A DNA stretch of 64,000 nt from Aspidapion aeneum (GCA_963576565.1 OY755039.1:74356771-74420770); one strand, 5' to 3'. Positions 1-11,945 are shown, counted from the stretch's first letter. Numbers and translations: made by a program. Notes: generated from the letters alone by a model not told the origin.

Positions 1-55
1 CCTCATTTATATACCTTGTAACACCAATAACAGAGCACACGCATAGTTAGATTTC

Positions 56-245
56 ATGCAGCACATCTGTTCCTGCAGTGCAGGAACAAATTGTTCCTTT
101 CATAAAATGCGGAACAGTTGCAATTTATTTCCCTTGAAAAGTCCGGAACAGTTTGGAGGAGGAGCAGATGTTTCGGAACAGGTCATAATAAAAATCGGAA
201 CAGGTCAGACCTGTTCCGGCAAATTTACTGCTCCGGCCATCCCTA
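56..245. repeat. GGAACAG-motif cluster
   Basis: The heptamer GGAACAG or its complement recurs at least five times within about 180 bases. One pair forms a perfect 10-base palindrome around a single base (GGAACAGGTC-A-GACCTGTTCC, near 201-221). The stretch reads through as a short ORF, but its composition is driven by the repeat, so I do not call a gene. Similar CCTGTTCC/GGAACAGG words occur near 50829-50905. Function is unknown. Confidence 0.4.
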
Positions 246-466
246 GCTAGCGCTACCAAGTCCACTTTCAATCCCTGACTTCGCATGCGCTGATCTACCA
301 ATATTATTTACCTCATGTATTAGAATAGATGAATACAGGGTGATTTTCACTTGAATGATTCTAACCACATGAAAAAAGAAAGTTTCAAAAACCTAAACTA
401 ACAAAACCTAATCAAATCTAACCGAACCGAACCAAAGGAAACTGAACCAATAATTTAAAAAAAAGA

Positions 467-675
467 ACTTTCCTGACTTCCTGCCCGGGATCCTAGAGGA
501 TGTGAATCCGAACCGAACCTAACTAAACTGAACCAAACCTAACCTAACCAAACTAAACTTCAACACGTACTGCTAATTAGGTTTAGTTGGGTAGGGTTAG
601 GTTTGGATAGGTTCGGTTCGGTACGGTCCGGTTCGGATTCACATCCTCTAGGAATGGTAGGAAGTCAGGAAAGTT
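467..675. repeat. Nested hairpin repeat with CCTAGAGGATGTGAATCC arms
   Basis: Bases 467-520 are nearly the reverse complement of 611-675, both including AACTTTCCTGACTTC and CCTAGAGGATGTGAATCC. The loop is rich in AACCGAACC/AACCTAACC words. The right arm of the large inverted repeat lacks this block, so it inserted after the two arms formed. Related sequence (ACCCTCTAGGATCCCGAG) appears again at about 23408-23440. Confidence 0.6.
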
Positions 676-1009
676 TTTTTTTTGAAAAAAAATATAGGGC
701 TGTCTAACAAAACATATGATCAAATCCAAGATGTCTTCCATAGGACAAACAAACCGATTTCCCATAAGCCGTAATGTTAACAAAAACGTAAATTTTACAA
801 AAACACAAAGAGCTTTAGTCTCAAAAATTAATCAGTTTTAAGAACGGATCCTTTGTGCATATGGAAAAAATGCGTTTTTCTTAAAAATATTAAACTAAAG
901 CGAGAAAATCTGAAATAAAAGGGACCATGTTTTCTTCAAAAAAGTAGGTTATGTTTTTGTTTATTTTTAACTTCTTTTCCAGTTTTTTTTACTTATTTTG
1001 AATTATTAC

Positions 1010-1219
1010 ATGGGCGCAACAAGGGGGCGGGGGGCGGCGGGCTAGGGGCCCAAACCCCCCAAACCACATATATTTTTAGATATTTTCCATATATTTCATG
1101 AATAAACAGAAAAAATAGCATAAAGTACGACATCATGAGACCTCTGGGGGGCCCCCAAAGGTATCGGGCCCCCAAAGGTTTCGGGTCCCCCCAAGACATA
1201 TTTCTGGGTGCACCACTGA
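1010..1219. repeat. GC-rich transposon end (CAGTGGTGCACC type)
   Basis: An abrupt G/C-rich block of GGGGGCCC runs ends in CTGGGTGCACCACTG, the complement of a CAGTGGTGCACCCAG terminus. The internal sequence TTAGATATTTTCCATATATTTCATGAATA is shared with 24930-24962, where an opposite end starting CAGTGGCATA is seen. The right arm of the enclosing inverted repeat lacks the block. It is probably a truncated non-autonomous DNA element of unknown superfamily. Confidence 0.45.
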
Positions 1220-1560
1220 TTATTATGTCAAGTTTTTTTGCTGTTGTGAATTGTGGCAGCGGAGGAAGTAATGATAATGTTAGTTTTCATTGAATTTGAA
1301 GTTTTTTGACCAATGAATCAATGAACTATTAGCCCAAGGTAGGGGAAAGTGGATAAGTAGTTCTATTCAAAGAGCTCACTTCAAGGGTCACTTAACAGAG
1401 ACGAAATTGAAATAGACTAAACTTTTCTCATCCGATTCAGGTTTTCTATTAGGATCTTTTGTTGTACTTGACTAAACCTTTTGCTAAGTAATAGGCCTTC
1501 TATAGCGTTAAACTGTGAAAAATATTTCACTATGATTTTTAGGTTTAGACAAAGTTTAAT

Positions 1561-2329
1561 TGTGTTAACCCTTCAGTAGTGACATGAAAAAGAGGCACAA
1601 CTTATAGGTAGGTCAGTCCAACAGATCAATATGCACATATGAGTTCCAACCGAGGTTGGTCAAGCAAACTTCTAATAGGTACTTTACAAAATATGTTTAT
1701 TTAAAAAAATATAAGTAAAGTTATATAAAAAAAACTTGCAAAATTAAAATACAGTTTTTCCTATGATATATGATTTTCCATGAACTATAATCATCAGCTC
1801 ACAACAGTACTGTTCAAATTTTACAACAGTAGAATATTTGCTGTTGTATTACTACTGTTACTATTACTTTTGTTACTGTTTTTTTGTAACAATATTTGCT
1901 CAATTATGTATCTAAAAGTTTATACAAATAAATATATACTCTACTCTACAATTGGGCGTAACAGCATATGAACCATTAGGACCCAAGTTTTTTGAGAGAA
2001 ATAAAACAAAAATCTGAGATAACTTATTTGTTTTTCATGTGGTCATCAAAGTCAACAAAAATTACATTTTTTCCATCTATTTTTTAATGCCATAAAATTT
2101 TTTTTTTGGTAATAAGCTCAGAACTGTAGGTACAGTAGAAATTTTACAACATGACTTGTAGTAGGTCCAGTCAGATGCTATACAAATTTTACGGTGTACA
2201 AGTTTCTGATGTCAAAAAGCATGGAAATAAAGGAAATTTTTCACCAAAATAGTTTAAGATAAAAAGAGGTTTGAGTTAGAGAGATTGTCAAATTCACCAG
2301 TTTATTCTAAACTGTTTTGAGGTCTGTAA
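1561..2329. other. AT-rich interior, no gene
   Basis: AT-rich sequence inside the large inverted repeat, between its left arm and the RTE element. It has short trinucleotide-like runs (TTACTATTAC, 1852-1880) and homopolymers. No ORF with a recognisable domain is seen on either strand. Confidence 0.5.
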
Positions 2330-2357
2330 AATAAATATTTATATATATTTATCGGTT

Positions 2358-4118
2358 TCACAACGTTCTACGTCTTCCGATACCCAATCTCCACTCGTTT
2401 CTGTTTGCCCATAATTCATCATCTAGGCCTCTTATTCTTATTTCACTATCTATTCCTTCTCTCCAGCTTCTCCTTGGTCTTCCTCGTTTTCTTCGGCCAG
2501 TTGGTTTCCATTGTAATATTTGTTTAGGTAGTCTTCCATCATCCATTCTTTGTACATGTCCGTACCACACCAGTTGTTTCGTTCTTATATCATCCACTAG
2601 AGTACGTTCACCCACTGTCATAATTTCTCTTATTCTTTGATTGGTAACTCTTTCTCTTTTTGATTTCCCTGCTGCTCTTCTCCAATAGTCCATCTCCGTA
2701 GCGGAAAGCATTTTTTCTGTTCTATCTTTGATTGGCCATACTTCTGAGCCGTATGTAATAATACTTTTTACAATGGTGTTATATATAAGCTTTTTGTTAT
2801 GTTTTGATATACTTTGGTCCCAAATTATTCCATTTAATAAAGTTATTGCTTTTCTTCCTTGTACGTTTCTATCTTTTATAGCTTTGTCTAGTGTTCCGTC
2901 AGCTGTAATTTTTAGACCCAAGTATTTATACTCATCACAGGACTGAATTCGCTGCCCAGTATTTAAGATTAGATCCTGTTTCGTTCCACCAATACACATA
3001 TACTCTGTCTTATTGATATTAACCTCTAGTCCCCACTTATTGTACTCGTCTATTAGTTTTCGTGTCATATATTCGAGGTCGTCATAATCCTGAGCCACCA
3101 CTATCTGATCATCGGCGAAACATAAAGTATACAAGGTGGTTTCATTCAACGGAATTCCCATGTTTTGGCATTTTCTCTTCCAGACTTTAAGGACCTGTTC
3201 CAAATATATCTTGAAGAGCGTAGGCGAGATACAGCAACCTTGTTTAAGACCTTTGTTTACTTGAAAGCCTTTGGTTAGTTTTGCTTTTATTTTAACTTTT
3301 GCCTTACTATTGCGGTACAACTCTTTGATGGCCTTAATTAGTTGTACGCTTATGTTTGTCTTTTCCAACGCTTTCCAAAGTAGATTTAGTGGTATACTAT
3401 CATATGCTTTCTGCAAATCTACGTAAAGCAGATGGAGCTCTTGTCCGTATGCCATTTTCTTTTCAATAACTTGGGTTATACAAAAGAGATGATCTGAAGT
3501 CGATCTACCCGCCCTGAAACCAGCTTGTTCTTCTGCCTCCATATCTTTATATTCGCTCTCCACTTTATTTCTTATTATTTTGCCATATATTCTGCTTAGC
3601 GTACTAGTTACAGATATACCTCTATAATTGTCACATATATCTTTCCTTCCTTTTTTGTGTATTGTGGATATATATGACGTTTTCCACTCAGTTGGTAGTA
3701 CAGCTCCATTTAAATATCTTTGGAAAAGATTCCGTAATCTACAGAACAATTCTTCAGTGCCATATTTAATAAGTTCAGCTGGGATATTTCCGGGTCCGGC
3801 AGATTTACCGCTTTTTAAGGTTTTGCACACGTTTTTGACCTCAGATATTGTGAGGGGTACTGGAGATCCCATCGTTCTAATGATATTGTCTCTTTCGTCT
3901 TCCTTGAATTCTGCTCTATCTTCAGTTAAAAGTTTTTTAAAATGCTCATCCCATTCTTTGTCTGGTATTGGTGAAATAATATCTCTGCATGTTTCTTTTT
4001 TGATCGATCTTATAGTTTTCCAGCTTTCGGTACTTCTCCTACCTCCTAAGTAAGAATTTATTTTCTGGCACTTTTGCATCCATGATTGATTCTTCTTATC
4101 ACTGATCATTCTTCTCAC
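2358..4118 (-). pseudogene. RTE LINE reverse transcriptase domain
   Basis: A 586-residue open stretch, in the same frame as the upstream endonuclease and separated from it by one stop codon (382 codons between the two annotated starts). It carries the RT palm motifs LLYVDLQKAYDSIP (about residue 228; first catalytic Asp) and CFADDQIVV (about 337; the ADD box), plus the fingers motif DNYRGISVTST and the AGFRAGRSTSDHL box. The C-terminal region (VWYGHVQRMDD, RRKRGRPRRSW) is typical of RTE-like ORF2 proteins. The RT part has no internal stop. The ATG at 4118 is only the first Met after the stop, so it is not a true start. Confidence 0.82.
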
Positions 4119-4142
4119 CTTTGATTGCGCGATTTTGTATTC

Positions 4143-5264
4143 TTATCTGCTTCTATCTGTCTTTTGGGATAAGTACGTGTGATATAATTTCCTTTTTTCC
4201 TCTATTTCACCTTCAATCTCAGCATCCCACCAGTATGGTTTTGTTCTTTTAGGAGTTTCTTCCACTAATCCTAGTGCTTCTTTTGCAGCTTGATGGATGC
4301 TTAATGTGATACATTCGTATTCCTCATCTGGGGTTTCACCTGAACTTGAATTAAGTTTTTCGTTCAGTCTCTTTTTGTATAAGTTTTTTACGCTGTCATG
4401 TTCTAGGCTTAGTAGATTATATTGACAGTGATCAATTTCCTCATTCACTGTATCATCAAGATTTTGTTGATGGAGGCTTCGGCCTTGATAAGGAAAGAGA
4501 ATTTTGGTCTCCAGAAAATAGTGATCACTTCCGCATGTTGATCCACGCTTTGTTCTGACATCTTGAATTTTTAGTTTTGTCTTTTGTTTAGTGATAAGAT
4601 AATCAATGACGGATTTCAGGTTTTGTGAGGGTTTGGTCCAGGTATATTTGTGTATTTTCTTATGTTGGAAAAAACCGTTTTGGATTTTTAGGTCTAATTG
4701 CTCACATACTGTGATAAGCCGGTTTCCATTATCATTAACAACATCTTCTCCATATTGGCCAACTGTCAGATCATTTACTCTGTTACCTGTTCTACTATTT
4801 AAATCTCCCAATATTACAATTTCTCTAGATGTACTTACTGCTGATATTTCATTGTGGATTTCTTCAAAAAAATTGTCTTTCACGGCTACATTTGCATCGT
4901 CATTATACGCATAGATTCCAAAAATCGTAAGTCTCATTCCTTTTATTGTTATATTCATTCTTATTAGCCGTTCATTTACTGCTTCCCAGTTGGTGATATA
5001 TTTTCTAAATCTTTTGTTGACCAAAATAGATACTCCTTGTTGCGCATGTTTTTCTTTTGCCACTCCGCTATAGAAATGGTCATACTGTCCTAGGTTTTCA
5101 GATCCTTTTCCTTTCTTCTTCGTTTCTGTTAGTACAGCAAGGTCAACCTTCATTCTGCTGCACTCATGGACTATATCATTCACTTTTCGACTTATTCCTT
5201 GTACGTTCCATGTACCAAAAATCATATTCCTGTTTCTTTGCTTGGTTCGTCTTAGCTTTTTCAT
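4143..5264 (-). pseudogene. RTE LINE endonuclease domain
   Basis: Encodes 373 residues of an exonuclease-endonuclease-phosphatase fold enzyme that nicks target DNA for target-primed reverse transcription. Visible signature motifs are GTWNVQG (about residue 17), LTETKKK (about 45), GDLNSRTG (about 147) and SDHYFLE (about 247), which supply the expected Asn, Glu, Asp-Asn and Asp-His residues. The start ATG is followed by a basic stretch (KKLRRTKQRNR). The frame ends in one TAA at 4143-4145 but continues open in the same frame into the reverse transcriptase. The two ORFs were therefore one protein, broken here by a nonsense mutation. Confidence 0.8.
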
Positions 5265-5619
5265 TTCTTTCCGAGGCGTTTGATTGGGTTTTTTAACAGT
5301 GTACGTTTTTTCCGGGTATCAGAGAGTTAGTCTAATGCCCCAACCCCCAACCTGGAGGACCAGGTGATTTTTGATCGAGGTTTTCTTCCCCTAGCCTTTG
5401 ACGATTCCAACGCCGGTACTACAAGGCAGCATCTTTTTCTTTTATACTATCCCTAAAAGAAAGGGTTGCCACCTGCGCTATGATCACCGTACCGAGGTCC
5501 ATCCTCTCCGCCTTTCATACCGATGTGGTCTTCTCCCGTAACCCTGGGAATGGAATTTATTAAATAAAAATAAATTTTGATGATACAGGCCTTCACTGGA
5601 CACTATACAGGATGCTACA

Positions 5620-6090
5620 TGTTAGCTCCCGCTAAATCTCGCGGTTGTTTTTAAATTTTGAAACCACACAATTGGATGAAGGACAGAGTACATTTTTCGC
5701 GCATTTGACATGCGCACCAAGAATCAGCGAGATCCTTTCTACCGCCTCGAGAAAAATGGAGTGTTAATTACTTTCTCCAACTATTACAAATTTCTACATT
5801 TGAAAGTGCTCGATTTTGGTGTACTGAAGCATAGAACTGGAAACTTCAGCCCTTCAGCTACGTGGTGCCATCATTAGATCCAATCAGGGGCCCCTGGAAC
5901 GTGGAGAAATTGGCTGCAAACTGGTGAGTACTTTGTTTCTGATTTCCGTTGTGTGGGTACCAGCAATTAACCTATGGACTTTTAGTTATTTCGTGATTAC
6001 ATATCAATATATTTATGTTTGTTCGCGCTCTCATTTAATAAAATATATACAGTCCACTGCAGTTCTCGTTTTTCTAACTGCGGGCATACA
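5620..6090 (+). repeat. BEL/Pao 5' LTR
   Basis: A 471-bp LTR bounded by TGTTAG...ATACA and preceded by the duplication CTACA. It matches 11946-12416 almost base for base. I do not see a TGG-starting primer-binding site immediately after it (the next bases are TAAAGTGTTCCTCC), so the primer tRNA is unassigned. Confidence 0.92.
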
Positions 6091-6504
6091 TAAAGTGTTC
6101 CTCCGAATCGAATAAATAAATTAAATCCATTCGACGGTATTTTTAAGTCAGCCATTTTCGCCGTGATCACACGGCCTTGAATTTTGCCAATCGTATTGAA
6201 CCGTAGATTTTCGTTCGACCTTCGGTTGTCGGCGCAATTCACCTGTTTTCGGTCCGTTGCTATGGTAACGCAGGGTCTACCGCGTGGTCTTTTTAGTAAA
6301 CAAAAATCGAGAATCAATCAAAACAAACAAACAACATTTCTGTGATTAGATTTGTTCCATACCATTTCGATATTAAAACATTTTTCATCAATTGTGATAA
6401 ATTAGTGCATATTTTCGACAATTCGTCATTTTTCTATTTCAGAAGCATTAATTTAGCGTTAATTGTATATTTACCGACAATTTCGTCATTTCAAAGGTAA
6501 AATC

Positions 6505-7740
6505 ATGTCTATCAAAAAAGCCGTGCAAAAACGGTTTTTTATCTGCGATCACCGAGTGTTATGTGTTTTCACAAACCGCGGCAACGGACGCAAAAGCGAG
6601 AAACGAGTTTCAAGTGAGGTATTCCGATTTGGATGAAACCTTCGATAAATGCATGCTGGCACATAATGATGTCATTATGTTGATAGACGACTCGGACGAC
6701 GAGGAGTTTAAAACGCAAGATGCGATCCTTTCAGAAGCTCGTAAATATTTTTATGCGTGTAAGGGGGTTTACTCTGAAATATTTCCGGTTGAGGCCCCAT
6801 CCTTTTCGGGATCATATGTTCGTCAAAACGAATCTGAAACTCCAAAACTCAAAGAGTTAGGTATTCCCATATTTCGAGGTGATAAAAAATTATGGCCAAG
6901 CTTTTTTGATCTTTTTAATAACATTATAGATCAAAATCAAAGTCTAAGTAACGTTCGAAAACTTCAATATTTATTTTCATATCTCGAGGATGAGCCTTTA
7001 AAATTGATATCAGGGATTAGCTTATCTGATCAAAATTATAAAATTGCTTACGACAAATTAGTCAATAGATATCAAAACAAGCGAGACCTCGCAAATGATG
7101 CTTTGAGCACAATTATGAACTCTACATTAAAAAACGAGTCAGCTAAAGAATTGCGTAATTTAATTGACACCTTTTCAGAAACCCTAGAAATTTTAAAATC
7201 ACTTAGCTTTGACGTTGACAGTTGGGACTTTATTATTTTTATCATTCTGTTAGAAAAATTGGATATTCCGACGCGTTCAAATTTCGAAATGAGTCACGCC
7301 AATACTAATACCGAAATTCCCACTTTTCAGTCACTTTTTCAATTTCTAGAAAAAAGATGTAAAGTTTTGGAATCACTTTCTCAATCAACAGCACCCAAAA
7401 AGGTGCCTACCTATCAAAAATAAAAATCAAATTCTATACAAAATCAGTTTGGGCAAAAGCCTACCTATCAAAAATCAAATTCTATGCCAAATCAGTTTGG
7501 GTAAAAGCCCACCTATAAATCATCCAATTCGCCTTTTATAGGACTGGCTGGCACCTCAACTAATTCAAGTACGGGAATAAAATGTTTCCGGTGTAATCAA
7601 GGTCACGTGCTTTCGAAATGTCAAACATTTCTTGACCTATCGCCTATCGATCGCCTATCTTTCGTCAAGCAGAAAAAATTATGTCTAGCGTGTTTTCATC
7701 CCTCGCATGGGGTAGACACGTGCAAATCAAAATATTCATA
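6505..7740 (+). pseudogene. BEL/Pao gag with zinc knuckles
   Basis: The structural protein of the element. A likely start is the ATG at 6505; the frame shifts in the T run near 6534-6540 and then stays open to 7423 (about 290 residues). The region FDLFNNIIDQNQSLSNVRKLQ is typical of BEL gag (DUF1759-like), which binds RNA and builds particles. After a TAA at 7421, a short direct duplication of the ACCTATCAAAAATCAAATTC block (about 7408-7505) adds further stops. Nucleic-acid-binding Cys/His knuckles follow at 7579-7740 (CFRCNQGHVLSKC, then CLACFHPSHGVDTC). The knuckles would originally have been continuous with pol. Confidence 0.8.
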
Positions 7741-7817
7741 TCTTAGAAACTAATAAAGAGTCTGGAAGCCAAGATACTAGTCCTGTCATTCACATACCAC
7801 CTGTCAGTAATCTTCAT

Positions 7818-8870
7818 GTGTCATTAAATACCTCAGGACCTTCAGGTACCTTTCTTTTATGCACCGCCATAATAGATGTTATGGACGGTTGCGGAAATTT
7901 TCAACCTGTAAGGGCATTGCTTGATTCTGGATCACAGACAGGATTCATCAGTGAAAAGTGTATTCATCGTCTTAATCTTCCTAGGCGAAGTTACACCACT
8001 GAAATATTCGGATTAAATCAGATGTCTTCTTTCACTTCCAAAGGGCTCGTTCAATGTCACATTAAGCCACAAGGACAGGTCAATCCTTTACTTAATTTCG
8101 AAGCAATTGTTGTTCCACAACTAGGTTCCAATATGCCTACATTCAATTTGAACGATAATCAGTGGAAACACTTGGAAAACCTTAAACTTGCTGACCCATC
8201 TTATTTCAAATCTAGACCTGTGAACCTAGTTATTGGTTGCGAGCTATTCGCACAGATATTCAAGCAGGGCAGGGTTCTTGGACAAATAGGGCAACATTCA
8301 GCCCTTGAAACCATCTTTGGCTGGGTCGTCATGGGAAAAGTGGACGAAGTAGGTAGTCTTACGGAACGAACCAGTTGTTTTTTAACGAGTCATTCACCTC
8401 CTTTGGAGGCCATTATCCCTAGGTTTTGGGAAATCGAACATTTGCCTAAAAAACAAATCTTATCAAAGGAAGAAAAACAAGCGGAATCAATTTTTACTGC
8501 GAGTGTCGTACGACAACCGAGCGGTAGATTCATGTTAGATCTTCCGTTTAAAGATAAAATAAACCCTGACCTAGGAAATACTTATCCGCAAGCTTATCGT
8601 AGATTTTTACTTCTAGAAAACAGATTACTTAAAAATCCTGATCTGTACACTGCCTATTCTAGTTTCATGCAAGACTATATCGATTCTAATCATATGAGTC
8701 TAGTTTTATCTAGTCAACCAAAAGTCGACGTATCATGTTTTTTGGCACATCATTGCGTACTAAAGCCGGAAAGCTTAAGTACAAAATTAAGGGTAGTCTG
8801 GGATTGTTCGGCAGTCACCCCAAAGAATATTAGTCTCAATGACACGTTGTTATCTGGACCGAAACTTTAA
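7818..8870 (+). pseudogene. BEL/Pao pol: protease and start of RT
   Basis: A 350-residue open stretch. An aspartic protease motif ALLDSGSQTGFIS lies near residues 34-46, and the protein-processing protease is followed by the characteristic BEL linker. The reverse transcriptase begins at about residue 300 (LRVVWDCSA, the BEL version of the fingers motif). The frame ends in an in-frame TAA at 8868-8870, directly followed by more RT codons in the same frame. This is a nonsense mutation inside the RT, not a natural end. A GTG or upstream codon, not a true initiator, opens this stretch, because BEL elements make a gag-pol fusion. Confidence 0.85.
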
Positions 8871-9257
8871 AAGGATATTGCTTCTTTACTCCTTACGTTT
8901 CGTCCTACTCCTATTGCCTACATTGCTGATATCAAACAGATGTTCCGTCAAGTCCTTATCAATCCTTATCACCGTCCTTATCAAAGGATATTGTGGAGGT
9001 TTTCTCCACAGGACCCACTTTCAGTGTGGGAACTTTCTACTGTCACTTTTGGCATGACATGCTCACCTTTTCTAGCCATGCGTACCTTAAATGAGCTGGC
9101 AGAGAGAGAAAAGGAACGTTTTCCTATGGCTAGTACTGTTCTAAAAACGTCAATTTACATCGACGATATCTTGGGAACTAGCCCTTCGCTTTCTGAAGCC
9201 CTTTTCCTACAGATGGAACTCAATGATTTGTTGAAGTCGGGAGGATTTGGAACTTAA
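8871..9257 (+). pseudogene. BEL/Pao pol: RT palm
   Basis: Continues the preceding frame after its stop. It carries YIADIKQMFRQV (first catalytic Asp) and the active-site box YIDDILG, with VTFGMTCSPFLAMRTL between them, as expected for BEL RT. The frame is lost by a one-base shift near 9245-9255, where reading passes into the 9247-11412 ORF. Enzyme activity cannot be produced from this copy as it stands. Confidence 0.83.
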
Positions 9258-11412
9258 AAAATGGGCAAGCAATTGTCCTGAGTTAATGGCAACATTGCCA
9301 GAATCCGATCGTCAAATGCCTCTCTCTTTTGACAAGGATGAACCACACTTTATCAAAGTTTTAGGCCTTCAATGGCATCCAAAAAACGACATTTTTTCTT
9401 ATCAATGCCGAATGAAGGACAAACCCCCAACTAAACGTTCTATTTTATCTATCATAGGAACAATCTTCGATCCCTTAGGTTTTCTTTGTCCTTTGTTGCT
9501 ACAAGCAAAATTTATTTTGCAACAGTTGTGGATATCGAAAATAGGCTGGGACGAAGAACCAGATTCTTCTATCATCGACTCTTGGAACAAACTTCGTTCT
9601 GAATTCCCGCTTCTTTCCAATTTTCAATTACCCCGACAAATCAAACTGTCAAAAACCAATACCTGTCAAATCATCGGCTTCTGTGACGCTTCAATTCAAG
9701 GTTACGCAGAGGTCGTATATTTTCGTGTAGAAGAGGAAAATAATATATCTGTTTCTCTCACATCTGCAAAATCTAGGGTCGCGCCTATAAAGTCACAAAC
9801 TTTGGCTAGGCTAGAACTCTTAGGCGCATTTCTTTTAAGCGAATTAATTGATTTCGTCTTATCTAGCTATGAAGGAAAAATAACTTTTGCAAATATCGTT
9901 GCTTTCTGCGATTCGCAAGTCATATTGCACTGGCTTTCATCCCCTCCTAATCGCTGGCAAAGCTTTGTTGGAAATCGAGTCAGTAGAATCCAAGAAATCA
10001 TTCCCTCAAACTCATGGCGCTACATTCCTTCTGCTTTAAATGCAGCCGATATTGCGTCACGAGGGGCCACCCCCTCACAGCTCATTTCACATGACATGTG
10101 GTGGAACGCTCTGTCGTTTTTGTGGTCTCCCGAAAACGAATGGCCCGATTTTCATAAATCAAAAATGCCGATTGATTTCGGAGATATTAATCTGGAGGAA
10201 AAGCCAAAGGTCTGTTGCAATGCGATAATTGACGTTAACTTCTTAGATCAGCTTCTTATCAAATATTCATCTATATCAAAAATTCAACGTATCATTTGTT
10301 ATGTCCTTCGAATAGTTAACCTTTTTCAAAACCATTCCTATCAAAAACCCACTAATCCACCGGACCAAAAAATTATTTTTGAAAATATTGTTTTTCCTAC
10401 CACCGGTGAGATTCAAAGTGCGTTATACCTTCTTATCAAACGCGTTCAAGGTTCTTGCTTTTCTGAGCTTTTTTCCGCGTTATCTAAGGATAAACCAATA
10501 CCGAAACCTTTTCGAAAACTTTCACCTTTTCTTGATGAAAATAATATCATTAGAGTCGGTGGCAGATTACAAAAATCTGACCTTTTGTCTTATTCTGAAA
10601 AACACCCCGTCTTACTTTCGAGTAACCACCGTTTAACTACTCTTCTTATCGAGTCCATTCATCGACAATACCTTCATCCTGGGTTTAAAACATTACATAA
10701 TCTGCTTTTACAGCAATTTTGGATATTATCTGCCAGACGGGCAATTCAAAGAACCATATCCAAGTGCTTGCAATGTTTTAAAATCAACCCTAAACCCTAT
10801 AGACCGCCCATAATGAGTTCACTTCCCGCTCATCGAATCAATCAACTTAAACCTTTTTCGAGTGTAGCTATCGACTTTTGTGGACCTTTCTTTGTGATTC
10901 CTCATCGTTACCGTGGTTGTAAAGCTTTCAAATCGTATGTCTGTGTGTTTGTCTGTACGGCCACACATTGCGTGCATTTGGAATTAACCATGGAACTGTC
11001 CACAGAAGGGTTTGTAGGTGCATTCCATCGATTAATTTCCAGACGTGGAAGCGTGACGCAATGCTGGTCAGATCAGGGCAGTAATTTTATAGGGTTTCGT
11101 AACCAATTACTTGATTACGCAAGAAGTGCGTCCACCAGACTTTCTATTCGTTGGCATCTGGGACCCCCTCTCAGTCCACATTTCAATGGCCTGGCAGAAG
11201 CTGGCGCCAAAAGTTTTAAAACTCACTTTGTTCGAGTTGTCGGCGACCAGAAGTTGTCCATCATGGAAATGTCCACCCTTACATGTCGCATAGAAGCTGT
11301 ACTTAATAGTCGCCCTTTATCTCCTGCCTCTTCAGACCCACACGATCTTCAACCTCTTACCCCTGGGTATTTTTTGACCCTTGAACCCCTTAATTCAGAA
11401 ATTCCGGAGTAA
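9247..11412 (+). pseudogene. BEL/Pao pol: RT end, RNase H, integrase
   Basis: A 721-residue open stretch. It starts in the RT thumb (FDPLGFLCPLLLQAK) and passes through RNase H (IGFCDASIQGYAE; later AFCDSQVILHWL). The integrase follows, with an H2C2 zinc-binding head (HRQYLHPGF...CLQCF, about residues 473-515) and catalytic residues in IDFCGPF, WSDQGSNFIG and HFNGLAEAGAKS, so Asp, Asp and Glu all look present. An in-frame TAA at 11410-11412 separates it from the C-terminal domain, which remains in frame. RNase H removes template RNA; integrase inserts the cDNA. Confidence 0.9.
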
Positions 11413-11736
11413 GATTTGTCCGAGGTTCCCCTAAATCGGCTCTCGCGATGGCAACTAACCCAAAAACTACATAATGATTTTTGGAAAAGGTATTCTGTAG
11501 AGTATTTGCATACGCTACAACCGCGACACAAGTGGGCTGATTCGTTCCCAAATATCAAATTAAATGATTTGGTTATCATATCGAGTGATCACACCCAATC
11601 ACCTTTGAAATGGCCAGTCGGTCGGGTTCTCGAATTGCATCCCGGCGGAGACGGTCAAGTGCGTGTAGCGACGGTACGAACGGCTACCGGTGTTTACAAG
11701 CGGCCAGTTGTAAAACTGTGCCTCTTGCCGAATTAA
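11413..11736 (+). pseudogene. BEL/Pao pol C-terminal domain
   Basis: About 106 residues in frame with the integrase but after a premature TAA. The sequence begins with SRWQLTQKLHNDFWKRY and ends with VYKRPVVKLCLLP. It has the W-rich start, WPVGRV core and R-P-V-KLCLLP end of the DUF5641 domain, which is attached to BEL/Pao integrases. It probably contributes to target or DNA binding. Its natural stop, TAA, follows at 11734-11736. Confidence 0.85.
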
Positions 11737-11929
11737 AACTAATTTTCATTTTTCTACCTATTACCGGGTATTACAATAGGTTTTTCTTTATTTTTATTTT
11801 TTTTGAATTTTTGTTTGTTTGTTTTGCCTTTTTCGGGTTTTCGTTATCTGTTTTTCATTCATTTATATTTATCGGTCGATCATTTTTCTTATATCTATAT
11901 CTGTGCGGTTGATATTCTAAAATTATGTG

Positions 11930-11945
11930 TTTTGGAGGGCAGTTA
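11930..11945 (+). other. BEL/Pao polypurine tract
   Basis: TTTTGGAGGGCAGTTA lies directly against the 3' LTR. A purine-rich run here is where plus-strand DNA synthesis is primed in LTR elements. The call rests on position. Confidence 0.6.

Larger units (their letters stand above)
245..1560. repeat. Left arm of a 13-kb inverted repeat
   Basis: Read in reverse complement, this segment matches 12640-13493 piece by piece. The pieces are the terminal GCTACCAAGTCCAC block, the CATGAGGTAAATAATATTGG block, the CATGGTCCCTTTTATTT block, the AATTGTGGCAGC block and the ATATTTCAC block. The left arm is longer because it carries two insertions (467-675 and about 1010-1219). The arms enclose an RTE LINE and a BEL/Pao element. 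Probably the long terminal inverted repeats of an old foldback-type DNA transposon; no transposase is visible. Confidence 0.65.
2330..5570 (-). mobile_element. RTE-type LINE, near full length
   Basis: A non-LTR retrotransposon on the minus strand. It has an apurinic-type endonuclease followed by a reverse transcriptase in one frame, a very short 3' untranslated region ending in AT-rich repeats, and about 300 bases of GC-richer 5' leader (5265-5570). The one-ORF layout and short 3' end fit the RTE clade, whose host-genome copies are often misannotated as craniofacial development protein 2-like. It lies within the large inverted repeat, left of the BEL element. The 5' edge is approximate, and I could not find a clear target duplication. 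Confidence 0.75.

Noticed and set aside
56..250. 64-residue ORF at the window start
   Set aside because: Its composition follows the GGAACAG motif cluster; no domain or start context.
520..620. Telomeric repeat (CCTAA)n
   Set aside because: Only scattered AACCTAACC/AACCGAACC words occur, not a regular pentamer array; they are part of a nested hairpin repeat.
4606..4914. Plus-strand ORFs over the RTE element (also 2728-2946, 3628-4053, 5057-5296)
   Set aside because: Antisense shadows of the LINE ORF2 frame.
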